From: Marinobacter litoralis
Lineage (GTDB): Bacteria > Pseudomonadota > Gammaproteobacteria > Pseudomonadales > Oleiphilaceae
DNA length: 64,000 bases
NCBI RefSeq assembly: GCF_016427555.1
Contig: NZ_JAELVS010000002.1
Span: 186,001 to 250,000 of the forward strand
Direction: 5' to 3'
Position numbers and translations under genes: made by a program. Of the stretch, positions 55,204 through 64,000 are shown one piece after another. The notes beneath the pieces are model-generated. The model searched no databases and was not told the origin of the DNA. It worked only from the letters and a program-made list of their open reading frames with translations. How positions within the stretch are numbered: position 1 is the first letter of the stretch; each line of letters starts with the position of its first letter.

Positions 55204-55563
55204 ATGCGGACAATTGAAAATTCTCTACTAATATTTAATCAGGGGGAGGACGACCAGCCCGGGCGTCAAGATGGGGTGAGTGTAGCGCCCGAGAAGCCGG
55301 CCCTGAAGCGTCCCGCCCGCTTTAGGGTGCTGCTCCTGAATGATGATTACACCCCGATGGATTTCGTGGTGGAAGTGTTGATGACGTTCTTCGGCATGAA
55401 CGAAGAAAAGGCGACGCAGGTGATGCTGCTCGTCCATACGCAAGGAAAGGCCGTATGTGGGGTATATACCCGCGACATCGCAGAAACGAAGGCGGCGCAG
55501 GTGAATCAATATTCGTCAGAATGTGAACACCCGTTGCTTTGCGAGATAGAACGCGCGGACTGA
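55204..55563 (+). CDS. clpS: ATP-dependent Clp protease adaptor ClpS
   Basis: Recognises N-terminal Leu, Phe, Tyr and Trp of substrates and delivers them to ClpAP. The product is 119 residues. The N-terminal extension (~40) is flexible; the core shows [16 protein letters not shown], with the binding-pocket Asn-Asp-Asp, and [21 protein letters not shown]. It is 18 nt before clpA. Confidence 0.96.
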   Translation: MRTIENSLLIFNQGEDDQPGRQDGVSVAPEKPALKRPARFRVLLLNDDYTPMDFVVEVLMTFFGMNEEKATQVMLLVHTQGKAVCGVYTRDIAETKAAQVNQYSSECEHPLLCEIERAD

Positions 55564-55581
55564 CAGACCTAGGGGTAGCCC

Positions 55582-57852
55582 ATGCTGAGTAAAGATCTTG
55601 AACTTACGCTGAATACAGCCTTCAAAAATGCCCGCGACAAGCGCCATGAATTCATGACCGTGGAGCATTTGATGTTGGCTCTTTTGGATAATGAATCGGC
55701 AGTGGGAGTGTTGAAAGCTTGCGGTGCAGACCTCAAACAGCTTGAGGATGAACTGATAGAGTTTGTGGATTCCACCACACCTCTGATTCCGTCCAGCGAC
55801 GGCGACCGGGAAACCCAGCCAACACTCGGTTTTCAGCGTGTGCTGCAGCGGGCGGTATTTCACGTGCAATCTTCCGGAAAAAAAGAAGTAACCGGTGCCA
55901 ATGTGCTGGTTGCGATTTTCAGTGAACAGGAAAGCCAGGCGGTTTATGTTCTCAAGAAACAGAACATTGCCCGCATTGATGTGGTGAACTACGTATCCCA
56001 TGGTATTTCCCGAGTACAGGGAGCTGAGGACCAGGACGGCGCTGACCATGCTGCGCAAGAAGAAGCGGGTGAGGAGAGTGGTCATGCCCGCCCGTTAGAG
56101 AATTACGCAGCCAACCTGAATGAGCAGGCGAGAGAGGGTCGTATTGATCCCTTGATCGGCCGCGAAGTCGAGGTAGAGCGGGTTGTGCAGATTCTGGCTC
56201 GGCGGCGGAAAAACAACCCACTGCTGGTCGGTGAGGCCGGTGTGGGTAAAACGGCGATTGCGGAAGGCCTCGCCCGGCGTATTGTGGACGGCGAAGTGCC
56301 GGATATTATTTCGGACGCGGTGGTCTACTCCCTGGATATGGGGGCTCTGCTGGCGGGCACCAAATACCGCGGTGATTTTGAAAAGCGCCTGAAAGGTCTG
56401 CTGGGCGATCTGAAAAAGCAGGAGCACGCGATTCTGTTCATCGATGAGATCCACACCATCATCGGTGCGGGTTCCGCATCGGGCGGCGTGATGGATGCGT
56501 CCAACCTGCTTAAGCCTATGCTCAGTTCCGGCGAGCTGCGTTGCATTGGTTCTACCACTTACCAGGAATTCCGCGGCATTTTCGAGAAAGACAGTGCCTT
56601 GGCGCGTCGTTTCCAGAAGATCGATGTGAACGAGCCTAGCGTTGAAGACACATACCAGATCCTTAAAGGGCTGAAACCAAGTTTTGAAAAACACCACGAC
56701 CTGACCTACACCGATCAGGCGCTGCGGGTTGCGGCTGAGCTGGCGGACCGTTACATCACTGACCGGCATATGCCCGACAAAGCTATTGATGTGATTGATG
56801 AGGCTGGCGCGCGCCAGCGTCTTCAGCCGGAGGACAAGCGCAAGAAGTCGGTTGAGGTTGTCGATATCGAGGACGTGGTAGCCAGTATTGCCCGAATTCC
56901 GCCGAAGAACGTGTCCACCAGCGATAAAGATCTTCTGCGTAACCTGGAACGCAACCTGAAAATGGTTGTGTTCGGGCAGGACCCTGCCATCGAATCTCTG
57001 TCTACCGCCATCAAGCTGGCCCGTGCAGGCTTGAAAGCGCCCGAGAAGCCGGAAGGCGCTTTCCTGTTTGCGGGTCCGACCGGGGTTGGTAAAACCGAGG
57101 TGACCAAGCAGTTGGCCAAGGTTCTGGGTATCGAGCTGGTACGCTTTGATATGTCGGAATACATGGAGCGCCACACGGTGTCTCGCTTGATTGGCGCGCC
57201 TCCGGGCTACGTGGGTTATGACCAGGGCGGGCTGCTGACGGAAGCGGTAAACAAGCATCCGCACTGTGTTCTGCTGTTGGACGAAATCGAAAAGGCGCAC
57301 CCGGAAGTGTTCAACCTGCTGCTGCAGGTTATGGATCACGGTACGCTGACTGATAACAATGGCCGCAAGGCGGATTTCCGTCATGTGATTCTGGTGATGA
57401 CCACCAATGCGGGTGCCGAAAATATGGCCCGTCGTTCAATCGGGTTCAGTGAGCAGGATCACAGCACCGACGGCATGGAAGTCATCAGCAAAACCTTCAC
57501 GCCTGAGTTCAGAAACCGTCTGGACGGCATTATCCAGTTCGGTGATCTGCAGAAGGCGACGATTACCCACGTTGTCGATAAGTTCCTGACGGAGCTGCAG
57601 GCGCAGCTTGACGAGAAACATGTGGTACTGCATGTAAGTGAGGCGGCCAAGTCGTGGTTGGCAGAGAAAGGTTACGATGCGACCATGGGGGCCAGGCCAA
57701 TGGCGCGTTTGATTCAGGATAAGATCAAGCGACCTCTGGCAGAGCAGATACTGTTCGGGAAATTGTCGGAGAAGGGCGGGGATGTCCACATCCAGCTCGA
57801 GAACGACGAGCTTGTCTTTGAGTACGAAGACGAACCGGCAGAAGCCATCTGA
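55582..57852 (+). CDS. clpA: Clp protease ATP-binding subunit ClpA
   Basis: AAA+ unfoldase that feeds substrates to ClpP. The product is 756 residues. An N-terminal Clp-N domain is followed by D1 ([13 protein letters not shown]) and D2 ([13 protein letters not shown]). The RSIGFSEQD loop (IGF) is the ClpP-docking element. No clpP is present here. It is followed by a bidirectional terminator shared with infA. Confidence 0.97.
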   Translation: MLSKDLELTLNTAFKNARDKRHEFMTVEHLMLALLDNESAVGVLKACGADLKQLEDELIEFVDSTTPLIPSSDGDRETQPTLGFQRVLQRAVFHVQSSGKKEVTGANVLVAIFSEQESQAVYVLKKQNIARIDVVNYVSHGISRVQGAEDQDGADHAAQEEAGEESGHARPLENYAANLNEQAREGRIDPLIGREVEVERVVQILARRRKNNPLLVGEAGVGKTAIAEGLARRIVDGEVPDIISDAVVYSLDMGALLAGTKYRGDFEKRLKGLLGDLKKQEHAILFIDEIHTIIGAGSASGGVMDASNLLKPMLSSGELRCIGSTTYQEFRGIFEKDSALARRFQKIDVNEPSVEDTYQILKGLKPSFEKHHDLTYTDQALRVAAELADRYITDRHMPDKAIDVIDEAGARQRLQPEDKRKKSVEVVDIEDVVASIARIPPKNVSTSDKDLLRNLERNLKMVVFGQDPAIESLSTAIKLARAGLKAPEKPEGAFLFAGPTGVGKTEVTKQLAKVLGIELVRFDMSEYMERHTVSRLIGAPPGYVGYDQGGLLTEAVNKHPHCVLLLDEIEKAHPEVFNLLLQVMDHGTLTDNNGRKADFRHVILVMTTNAGAENMARRSIGFSEQDHSTDGMEVISKTFTPEFRNRLDGIIQFGDLQKATITHVVDKFLTELQAQLDEKHVVLHVSEAAKSWLAEKGYDATMGARPMARLIQDKIKRPLAEQILFGKLSEKGGDVHIQLENDELVFEYEDEPAEAI

Positions 57853-57860
57853 CGTAACAA

Positions 57861-57886
57861 AAAAGCCCCGCTCGTGCGGGGCTTTT
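57861..57886. terminator. Bidirectional terminator between clpA and infA
   Basis: An 11-bp perfect stem (AAAAGCCCCGC with its complement) closes a 4-nt loop, with an A-run on the left and a T-run on the right. Confidence 0.9.
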
Positions 57887-57903
57887 CAGATGTCACGAGA
57901 GCA

Positions 57904-58122
57904 TTAACGGGCGCGGTAAACGATGCGGCCCTTGCTCAGGTCATAGGGAGTCAACTCTACCTTGACCTTGTCTCCAGTCAGGATGCGGATGTAGTTCTTG
58001 CGCATCTTTCCAGAGATGTGTGCAGTCACAACGTGGCCGTTAGACAGCTCAACGCGGAACATGGTGTTAGGAAGGGTGTCTAGAATAACGCCTTCCATTT
58101 CAATGACATCTGATTTCGCCAT
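57904..58122 (-). CDS. infA: Translation initiation factor IF-1
   Basis: S1-like OB-fold protein that binds the ribosomal A site during initiation. The product is 72 residues, exactly the usual length, with [18 protein letters not shown] and [10 protein letters not shown]. It is the last gene of a leftward run trxB-aat-bpt-infA. Confidence 0.98.
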   Translation of the reverse strand: MAKSDVIEMEGVILDTLPNTMFRVELSNGHVVTAHISGKMRKNYIRILTGDKVKVELTPYDLSKGRIVYRAR

Positions 58123-58202
58123 TCAGAAAAAACCTCGTTCGGAATACTTTCGGTGATTTTAAATTGCGCAATTCTGCCTGAATTCTTGCCGTTTGGCAAA
58201 AA

Positions 58203-58916
58203 TCAGGTACTTCTCATTTCATGCCACTGGCCATCTTGAAGCGCTTCAATAGGTTTGTAGCGGGTTTTATAATTCATCTTCTTGCAGGCTTTGATCCAGT
58301 AGCCCAGATACAGATGAGGCAATTCCCGTGCTTTGGCTTCCTGAATTTGCCATAACACCGCATACGTGCCGAGGCTTCGATGCTCCTGTTCCGGCGCGAA
58401 GATGGTATAGATTGCAGACAGGCCGTCATCCAGTAAATCGATAGCGGCCAATCCGATCAATTCATCATGCAGAGTGATTTCCAGAAACCAGGAATCGGTA
58501 GAGCCTTCAACCAGAAACGATGTGAACTGCTCCCGGGTGGGCGGGTACATGTCGCCATCTTGGTGGCGTTCTTCGATATAGTGAGCGTACAAACGGTAAT
58601 AGCGTTCGCTGTAAGCTGTTGGGACCAGACGGCATTCAAGGTCGGCATTCTTTTTCAGTACTCTACGCTGACTGCGGTCCGGTTGGAAACGATCGACCTT
58701 CAGGCGCACAGGAACGCAAGCTGAGCATGAATCGCAGTGAGGCCGGTAATAGTGTGAGCCGCTGCGCCGAAAGCCAAGGGCCGTGAGTTGGCTGTAAAGT
58801 TTTTTGTCGATGTCCGCCCGTGGATCCACAAACATGGTGGTGGCTTCACGATCAGGAAGGTAGCTGCAATCGTGGGCGGGGGTTGCAAAGAAAACGAGCG
58901 TTCGGAGATTACTCAT
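58203..58916 (-). CDS. bpt: Asp/Glu leucyltransferase Bpt
   Basis: Transfers Leu from Leu-tRNA to N-terminal Asp or Glu, marking proteins for ClpS/ClpAP. The product is 237 residues. The Cys pattern HYYRPHCDSCSACVPVRL and YLGYWIKACKKMNYK are typical of the Bpt/ATE family. It is 9 nt downstream of aat. Confidence 0.93.
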   Translation of the reverse strand: MSNLRTLVFFATPAHDCSYLPDREATTMFVDPRADIDKKLYSQLTALGFRRSGSHYYRPHCDSCSACVPVRLKVDRFQPDRSQRRVLKKNADLECRLVPTAYSERYYRLYAHYIEERHQDGDMYPPTREQFTSFLVEGSTDSWFLEITLHDELIGLAAIDLLDDGLSAIYTIFAPEQEHRSLGTYAVLWQIQEAKARELPHLYLGYWIKACKKMNYKTRYKPIEALQDGQWHEMRST

Positions 58917-58925
58917 GCGCTTCTC

Positions 58926-59630
58926 CTAACGAGGCCACTGCCATGTAAAATCCCAGTTGAGCGCTTTTGGCTGCGCGTCTACTCCTGCCTTGAGTATAGA
59001 TAAAAATTCGGAGCGGGAAATGGTTGTTGCACCCATGGATAACAAGTGGCTGCTCTCAACCTGGCAGTCCATGAGTTCGTAGCCCCATTGTTGCAGCTGG
59101 TGGGACAGATGAACCATGAGTACTTTTGAGGCATTCGTTTGCAGCGAGAACATGGATTCCCCGAAGAAGCACCGGCCCAATGCAACGCCGTACATTCCAC
59201 CGGCCAGATCGCCGTTCTGGTTCCATACCTCGATAGAATGGGCAATGCCCAAGCGATGGAGCTCACTGTAGGCGTCGATCATTTCATCGGTGATCCAGGT
59301 GCCTTCTGATCGATTAGAGGCGCACAGCCGGATAATTCGACCAAAACACTGATCGGCGGTGATGCGAAAGCGCCGCTGGTTGAGCGTGCGGCGCAGACTT
59401 CGGGAGACATGAACCTGTCCGGGAATCAAGATGCATCTCGGATCAGGCGACCACCAAAGGATAGGCTGGTCATCGCTGAACCAGGGAAATATGCCGTTGC
59501 GGTAGGCCAGTTGCAGTCTTTCTGGTGACAGGTCGCCACCAACGGCCAGCAGGCCGTCGGGGTCGTCCAGGGCTTCGTCCGCCGGAGGGAACCAGAGCTT
59601 GTCTGGCTCGATCCATGGTAACGACGTCAT
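58926..59630 (-). CDS. aat: Leucyl/phenylalanyl-tRNA-protein transferase
   Basis: Adds Leu or Phe to N-terminal Arg or Lys, making N-degrons for ClpS. The product is 234 residues. PDPRCILIPGQVHVSRSL, EGTWITDEMIDAYSELH and MYGVALGRCFFGESMFS are typical. It is grouped with bpt and lies 15 nt after trxB. Confidence 0.95.
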   Translation of the reverse strand: MTSLPWIEPDKLWFPPADEALDDPDGLLAVGGDLSPERLQLAYRNGIFPWFSDDQPILWWSPDPRCILIPGQVHVSRSLRRTLNQRRFRITADQCFGRIIRLCASNRSEGTWITDEMIDAYSELHRLGIAHSIEVWNQNGDLAGGMYGVALGRCFFGESMFSLQTNASKVLMVHLSHQLQQWGYELMDCQVESSHLLSMGATTISRSEFLSILKAGVDAQPKALNWDFTWQWPR

Positions 59631-59645
59631 ATCGACGGCTTCGCC

Positions 59646-60671
<1,026 letters not shown>

Positions 60672-60750
60672 CTACCATGAATTTGATTGGCTGCCATTTG
60701 TTTCACAATATACTGTTCATTGACGCTGGCTATGCAGAGGTTGTCCGGGT

Positions 60751-61659
60751 TTAAAGAACGGAAACCGTGCTCAGAAGCTGGCGAACACGCTCATGGCTCT
60801 TGCCGGTTTCGCCTTGCTCAAGCCGGTGTTCAGCCACGGCCGGGAACACCGCTTGAAGGTCGTCTGGCAGCACATGATCTCGACCTGCCATGAGCGCCCA
60901 GGCTTTCGCTGCGCGCAACAATCCCAGGCCTGCGCGAGGGGACAGGCCGTACATCAGGCCCGACATTCGCCGGCTTTGTTCCAGTAACCGTTGTAGGTAA
61001 TCGAGCAGGGCGGGGCTGGCAGACACTTTTTCAACGGCGCCTTGGGCCTGCTCAAGCTCCGCTTGCGGTAGTATGGCTTCAAGGCGCGCAGTTAACGCTC
61101 TTCTGTCTTCGCCCTCCAACAGTTCCCGTTCAGCTTTGGGATCCGGGTAGCCCAGTTTCAGCCGCATCAGAAACCGGTCAAGTTGAGATTCGGGGAGCGG
61201 AAAGGTGCCGCCTTGCTCGATGGGGTTTTGAGTGGCAATCACGAAAAACGGTGAAGGCAGAGGGCGGGTCTCCCCTTCGATCGAGACTTGCCGTTCCTCC
61301 ATGGCTTCCAATAACGCGCTCTGGGTACGCGGCGAAGCCCGGTTGATTTCATCAGCCAGCACGACCTGCGCGAAAATGGGGCCCGGATGAAACACCAGGC
61401 TGTTGGCCTGTTTGTCATACATGGAGTAGCCAAGTACGTCGGCCGGCAGCAAGTCGTTGGTGAACTGGATCCGCTGATAGCTTAGCCCCATGATGCTGGC
61501 CAGCGCATGGGACAAGGTCGTTTTGCCCATGCCGGGAATATCTTCGATCAGCAAGTGGCCGCGAGCGAGCAGGCCGCACAAGGCAAGACGTACCTGTGGC
61601 TCTTTACCCAACAAAATCGTATTGAGTTCGTTAACAACCGTGTCCAGCTTTTGCTTCAT
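60751..61659 (-). CDS. MoxR-family AAA+ ATPase
   Basis: Chaperone-like ATPase of 302 residues. Walker A is GMGKTTLSHA (about 43-52), Walker B is near VVLADEINRASPRTQ, and a sensor-1 Asn follows in ATQNPIEQGG. MoxR proteins usually work with DUF58 and VWA-domain partners, which are absent here. It starts 7 nt after aguB, so it is probably co-transcribed with agmatine genes. Confidence 0.9.
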   Translation of the reverse strand: MKQKLDTVVNELNTILLGKEPQVRLALCGLLARGHLLIEDIPGMGKTTLSHALASIMGLSYQRIQFTNDLLPADVLGYSMYDKQANSLVFHPGPIFAQVVLADEINRASPRTQSALLEAMEERQVSIEGETRPLPSPFFVIATQNPIEQGGTFPLPESQLDRFLMRLKLGYPDPKAERELLEGEDRRALTARLEAILPQAELEQAQGAVEKVSASPALLDYLQRLLEQSRRMSGLMYGLSPRAGLGLLRAAKAWALMAGRDHVLPDDLQAVFPAVAEHRLEQGETGKSHERVRQLLSTVSVL

Positions 61660-61666
61660 ACCTTTG

Positions 61667-62590
61667 TTAATCCCTGACCCGCTTTAAAATGTCACCGTAG
61701 GCATCGATTCGCCTGTCTCTGAAGTACGGCCAGATTCTGCGAACGGATTCCGAGCGGTTGCGGTCCAGTGTGGTGATCAGGATGTCTTCTTGCTGCTCGT
61801 CGGCACGGGCAAGAAATTCGCCCTGCGGGCCACAGATGAAGCTGTTACCCCAAAAACGAATGCCATCGGTTTGTCCGGAAGGGTCGGGCTCTGTGCCTAC
61901 CCGGTTGGGTGCGATCACGGGCAGGTTATTGGCTACGGCGTGGCCGCGTTGAACGGTGATCCAGGCATCGAGCTGGCGGGCCTGCTCGTCTTTGTCGTCG
62001 GTGATGTCCCAGCCAATCGCTGTTGGGTAGATCAGAACTTCGGCGCCAGCCAGCGCCATCAAGCGTGCTGCTTCCGGGTACCATTGATCCCAACACACCA
62101 AAACGCCTAATTTGCCAACGGAGGTTTGGATGGGCGTAAACCCATTGGTGCCGTTGTTAAAGTTGGCATCGCCCGGGGTGAAATAAAACTTCTCGTAAAA
62201 GCCGGGGTCGTCCGGAATATGCATTTTCCGGTACAGGCCTGCAAGGCTGCCGTCGGATTCAAAAACAACCGCGGTATTGTGGTACACGCCATTCATTCTG
62301 CGCTCGAAAATCGAGCCCACCAATACAATCCCGAGTTCTTTTGCCAGCGCAGATAAATGCCTGCTGCTTGGCCCGGGGATAGGTTCGGCCAACTCGAAAA
62401 CATCGGTATCTTCTGTTTGGCAGAAATACAGGGTGGCATGCAGTTCCTGCAAAACAACGAGTTGTGCGCCACTCTTTGCGGCGTTTCGAATGAGCCGTTC
62501 AGAAGTGGCCAGGCTGACCGCTTTATCGTCACTGCAGTTTTGCTGAATGGCGGCGACAGTCAGCTCGTTGCGGCTTGGTGTCTGGGTCAT
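61667..62590 (-). CDS. aguB: N-carbamoylputrescine amidase
   Basis: Nitrilase-superfamily enzyme that hydrolyses N-carbamoylputrescine to putrescine. The product is 307 residues. The Glu-Lys-Cys triad is at Glu49 (LQELHA), Lys122 (YRKMHIPDDPGF) and Cys166 (VLVCWDQWYPEAAR). It overlaps aguA by 4 nt. Confidence 0.94.
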   Translation of the reverse strand: MTQTPSRNELTVAAIQQNCSDDKAVSLATSERLIRNAAKSGAQLVVLQELHATLYFCQTEDTDVFELAEPIPGPSSRHLSALAKELGIVLVGSIFERRMNGVYHNTAVVFESDGSLAGLYRKMHIPDDPGFYEKFYFTPGDANFNNGTNGFTPIQTSVGKLGVLVCWDQWYPEAARLMALAGAEVLIYPTAIGWDITDDKDEQARQLDAWITVQRGHAVANNLPVIAPNRVGTEPDPSGQTDGIRFWGNSFICGPQGEFLARADEQQEDILITTLDRNRSESVRRIWPYFRDRRIDAYGDILKRVRD

Positions 62591-63639
62591 ACTTCTACGG
62601 CTCCTGCAGGAATCTGCATGGTGACGCAGTGCAGGCTGCCGTGCTGATAAATCAGAGGGCGGCAGTTGATGGGAATGATTTCCCGGTCAGGGAAGATGTT
62701 GCCCATCACGCGTATGGCCTCCTGATCTTGCGGCACATCGTAAATTGGCAGTAACACGGCACCATTGATGATCAGGAAGTTGGCATAGGTGGCCGGGAGG
62801 CGCTCGCCGTCTTCGTCGAAAATCGCGTCCGGCCAAGGTAGTGGGGTGAGCCGGTAAGGCGTGCCATCCTTCTGGGTGAAGCCCTGTAATTCTTCTTCCA
62901 TTGCAGCAAGTGCACTGTAATGTTCGTCGGCCACATCCGGGCAGGCGACGTAACAGATGTGATCGGGCGCGCAGAAGCGGGCAAGGGTATCGATATGGCT
63001 GTCGGTATCGTCGCCGGCAAGATAGCCGTGGTTGAGCCACAGGATACGCTCAGCGCCGAGCATTTCTGTTAGAAGCTGCTCAATACTGGTTCGATCCATC
63101 GTCGGATTGCGGGATGGTGTCAGCAGGCATTCGCTGGTGGTGAGCAGTGTTCCCGCACCATCGGATTCGATAGAACCGCCTTCCAGCACGAAATCCACGG
63201 ACTGCATCGGATGTTTGCCAAACACGCGTGCACCTGCCAGGTGCATATTGAGCGCGTTGTCTTTTTCCCAGTTGAATTTTCCACCCCAGGCATTGAACTT
63301 GAAGTCGATCAGGGTGGGGCCGTCTTCTGTCGCAACGGTGATTGGGCCGTGATCTCTCGCCCAGGTGTCGTTAGCGGGAGCGGGCACGGTGATGACTCTG
63401 CCCGGCAATTGGTTGTCCTCTGCCCAGGTATTGAGTTCGCTGCCGAGCTCTTGTAACCGCGCAACGTATTCGCAGCTGATAATCAGGTGCTCGAAACGGA
63501 GAGTGGCCTTGGCGATTGCCAGAAAGACTGGCTCTACCTCGGACATCACGCTGGCCCAATCGGTGCCAGGGTGTGGCCAGGTTAGCAGGACGGCGCTCTG
63601 GGGTGCCCACTCGGCAGGCAAAACTCGTTTGGAACTCAC
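62587..63639 (-). CDS. aguA: Agmatine deiminase
   Basis: Converts agmatine to N-carbamoylputrescine. The product is 350 residues of the pentein fold. The catalytic Cys338 lies in HGSLHCVTMQ; DTWARDHGPI and NFLIINGAVLLP are typical. It is the first gene of the aguA-aguB-moxR run. Confidence 0.95.
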   Translation of the reverse strand: MSSKRVLPAEWAPQSAVLLTWPHPGTDWASVMSEVEPVFLAIAKATLRFEHLIISCEYVARLQELGSELNTWAEDNQLPGRVITVPAPANDTWARDHGPITVATEDGPTLIDFKFNAWGGKFNWEKDNALNMHLAGARVFGKHPMQSVDFVLEGGSIESDGAGTLLTTSECLLTPSRNPTMDRTSIEQLLTEMLGAERILWLNHGYLAGDDTDSHIDTLARFCAPDHICYVACPDVADEHYSALAAMEEELQGFTQKDGTPYRLTPLPWPDAIFDEDGERLPATYANFLIINGAVLLPIYDVPQDQEAIRVMGNIFPDREIIPINCRPLIYQHGSLHCVTMQIPAGAVEV

Positions 63640-63739
63640 TGTATTAAGCCACCTTAGTTCGCAAAAACTGCCATTCTAGCTGACCGTTATCGGAACGTCA
63701 GGCCAAGAGCGAAGAAACTTGTCATTGAAAACTATGACA

Positions 63740-64000
63740 TCAGTTTTTCTGGCGTTTCACGACGGTGTGCATGACGAGGTCGCGTTCGAAGTAGACCACG
63801 AAGTCTGCGTAGTGCCACTGGCTAATCGGCGGCTGGCCAACGGGGCCGCTGATGTTCAAAGGGTTGCCCCAACGCTGGCGCACCGATGCCTGGTTCATGC
63901 CGTTGCCAGGTAGGCTGATGGCGCTGCGATCCGCTTGGCTTCCAACCGGGATCGCCAGATCTTCTGCCTGAACGGCCGGTGCCATTCCGGCGGTTAGCAG
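63740..64000 (-). CDS. Small secreted protein, 5' end outside window
   Basis: The frame is open to the right edge. The visible 86 residues begin inside a signal peptide (LLTAG, then APAVQA before the likely cleavage site). The mature part has a pattern of a small periplasmic protein (SVRQRWGNPLNISGPVGQPPI, QWHYADFVVYFERDLVMHTV), possibly with a BamE/SmpA-like fold. The function is unknown. The aguA gene follows after 100 nt. Confidence 0.65.
   Translation of the reverse strand: MLTAGMAPAVQAEDLAIPVGSQADRSAISLPGNGMNQASVRQRWGNPLNISGPVGQPPISQWHYADFVVYFERDLVMHTVVKRQKN

Noticed and set aside
56095..57384. 429-codon open frame antisense to clpA
   Set aside because: Shadow of clpA; composition and lack of a ribosome site argue against a real gene.

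Overview
The window is 64 kb of chromosome from a marine gammaproteobacterium, most likely Marinobacter or a close relative. This is inferred from gene content and order: lon-hupB-ppiD, a HexR-linked Entner-Doudoroff cluster, class I PHA synthase with a phasin, a complete cbb3 oxidase locus with its assembly genes, and the conserved blocks rluE-nudJ-mnmA-hflD-purB-roxA and cspD/clpS-clpA/infA-bpt-aat-trxB. Coding density is high. I see no rRNA, tRNA, insertion sequence, prophage or CRISPR array; only one gene-free stretch exceeds 300 bases (13528-13841).

Layout. 1-3312: the 3' end of lon, hupB and ppiD (protein quality control, nucleoid). 3354-10658: hexR divergent from zwf-pgl-eda, then pyk and edd, i.e. 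glucose-6-phosphate through the Entner-Doudoroff route to pyruvate. 10690-13527: a UDG-family DNA repair enzyme and PHA synthase plus phasin (carbon storage). 13842-18427: a four-gene envelope cluster (C39 peptidase, coiled-coil plus beta-barrel protein, FadL-type porin, MalM-like lipoprotein). This is the least understood part of the window and may be a small secretion or uptake system. 18435-21816: polysaccharide deacetylase, J-domain protein and TetR regulator in one run, divergent from ttcA. 21820-30426: cbb3 oxidase ccoNOQP followed by ccoGHIS and a TauE/SafE-like membrane protein, with two FNR/ANR-like boxes upstream of ccoN. 30615-38875: alpha/beta hydrolase, membrane diguanylate cyclase, rlmM, a small monooxygenase-like protein, tusA, dsbD, epmC and an RhlB-type helicase. 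38897-42797: pdxB, htpX, a hypothetical gene and alaA. 43050-47986: glutathione peroxidase with OhrR, a hybrid histidine kinase with an unknown membrane protein, and a LysR regulator. 47975-54494: a long leftward run GNAT, roxA, purB, hflD, mnmA, nudJ, rluE. 54628-60599: cspD, clpS, clpA, infA, bpt, aat, trxB. 60751-63639: the agmatine-to-putrescine genes aguA-aguB followed by a MoxR ATPase. At the right edge is the 3' part of a small secreted protein.

Themes. Several genes serve RNA and ribosome modification (TtcA, TusA, MnmA, RlmM, RluE, EpmC, RoxA). ClpS, ClpA, Aat and Bpt together make up most of the bacterial N-degron pathway. Carbon flow runs from the ED enzymes to pyruvate and storage PHA. 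Respiration at low oxygen (cbb3) appears to be under ANR/FNR-type control, and peroxide defence (Gpx) under OhrR. A notable architectural trait is that five convergent gene pairs overlap at their stop codons with no terminator, while clear bidirectional hairpins serve only a few other junctions.
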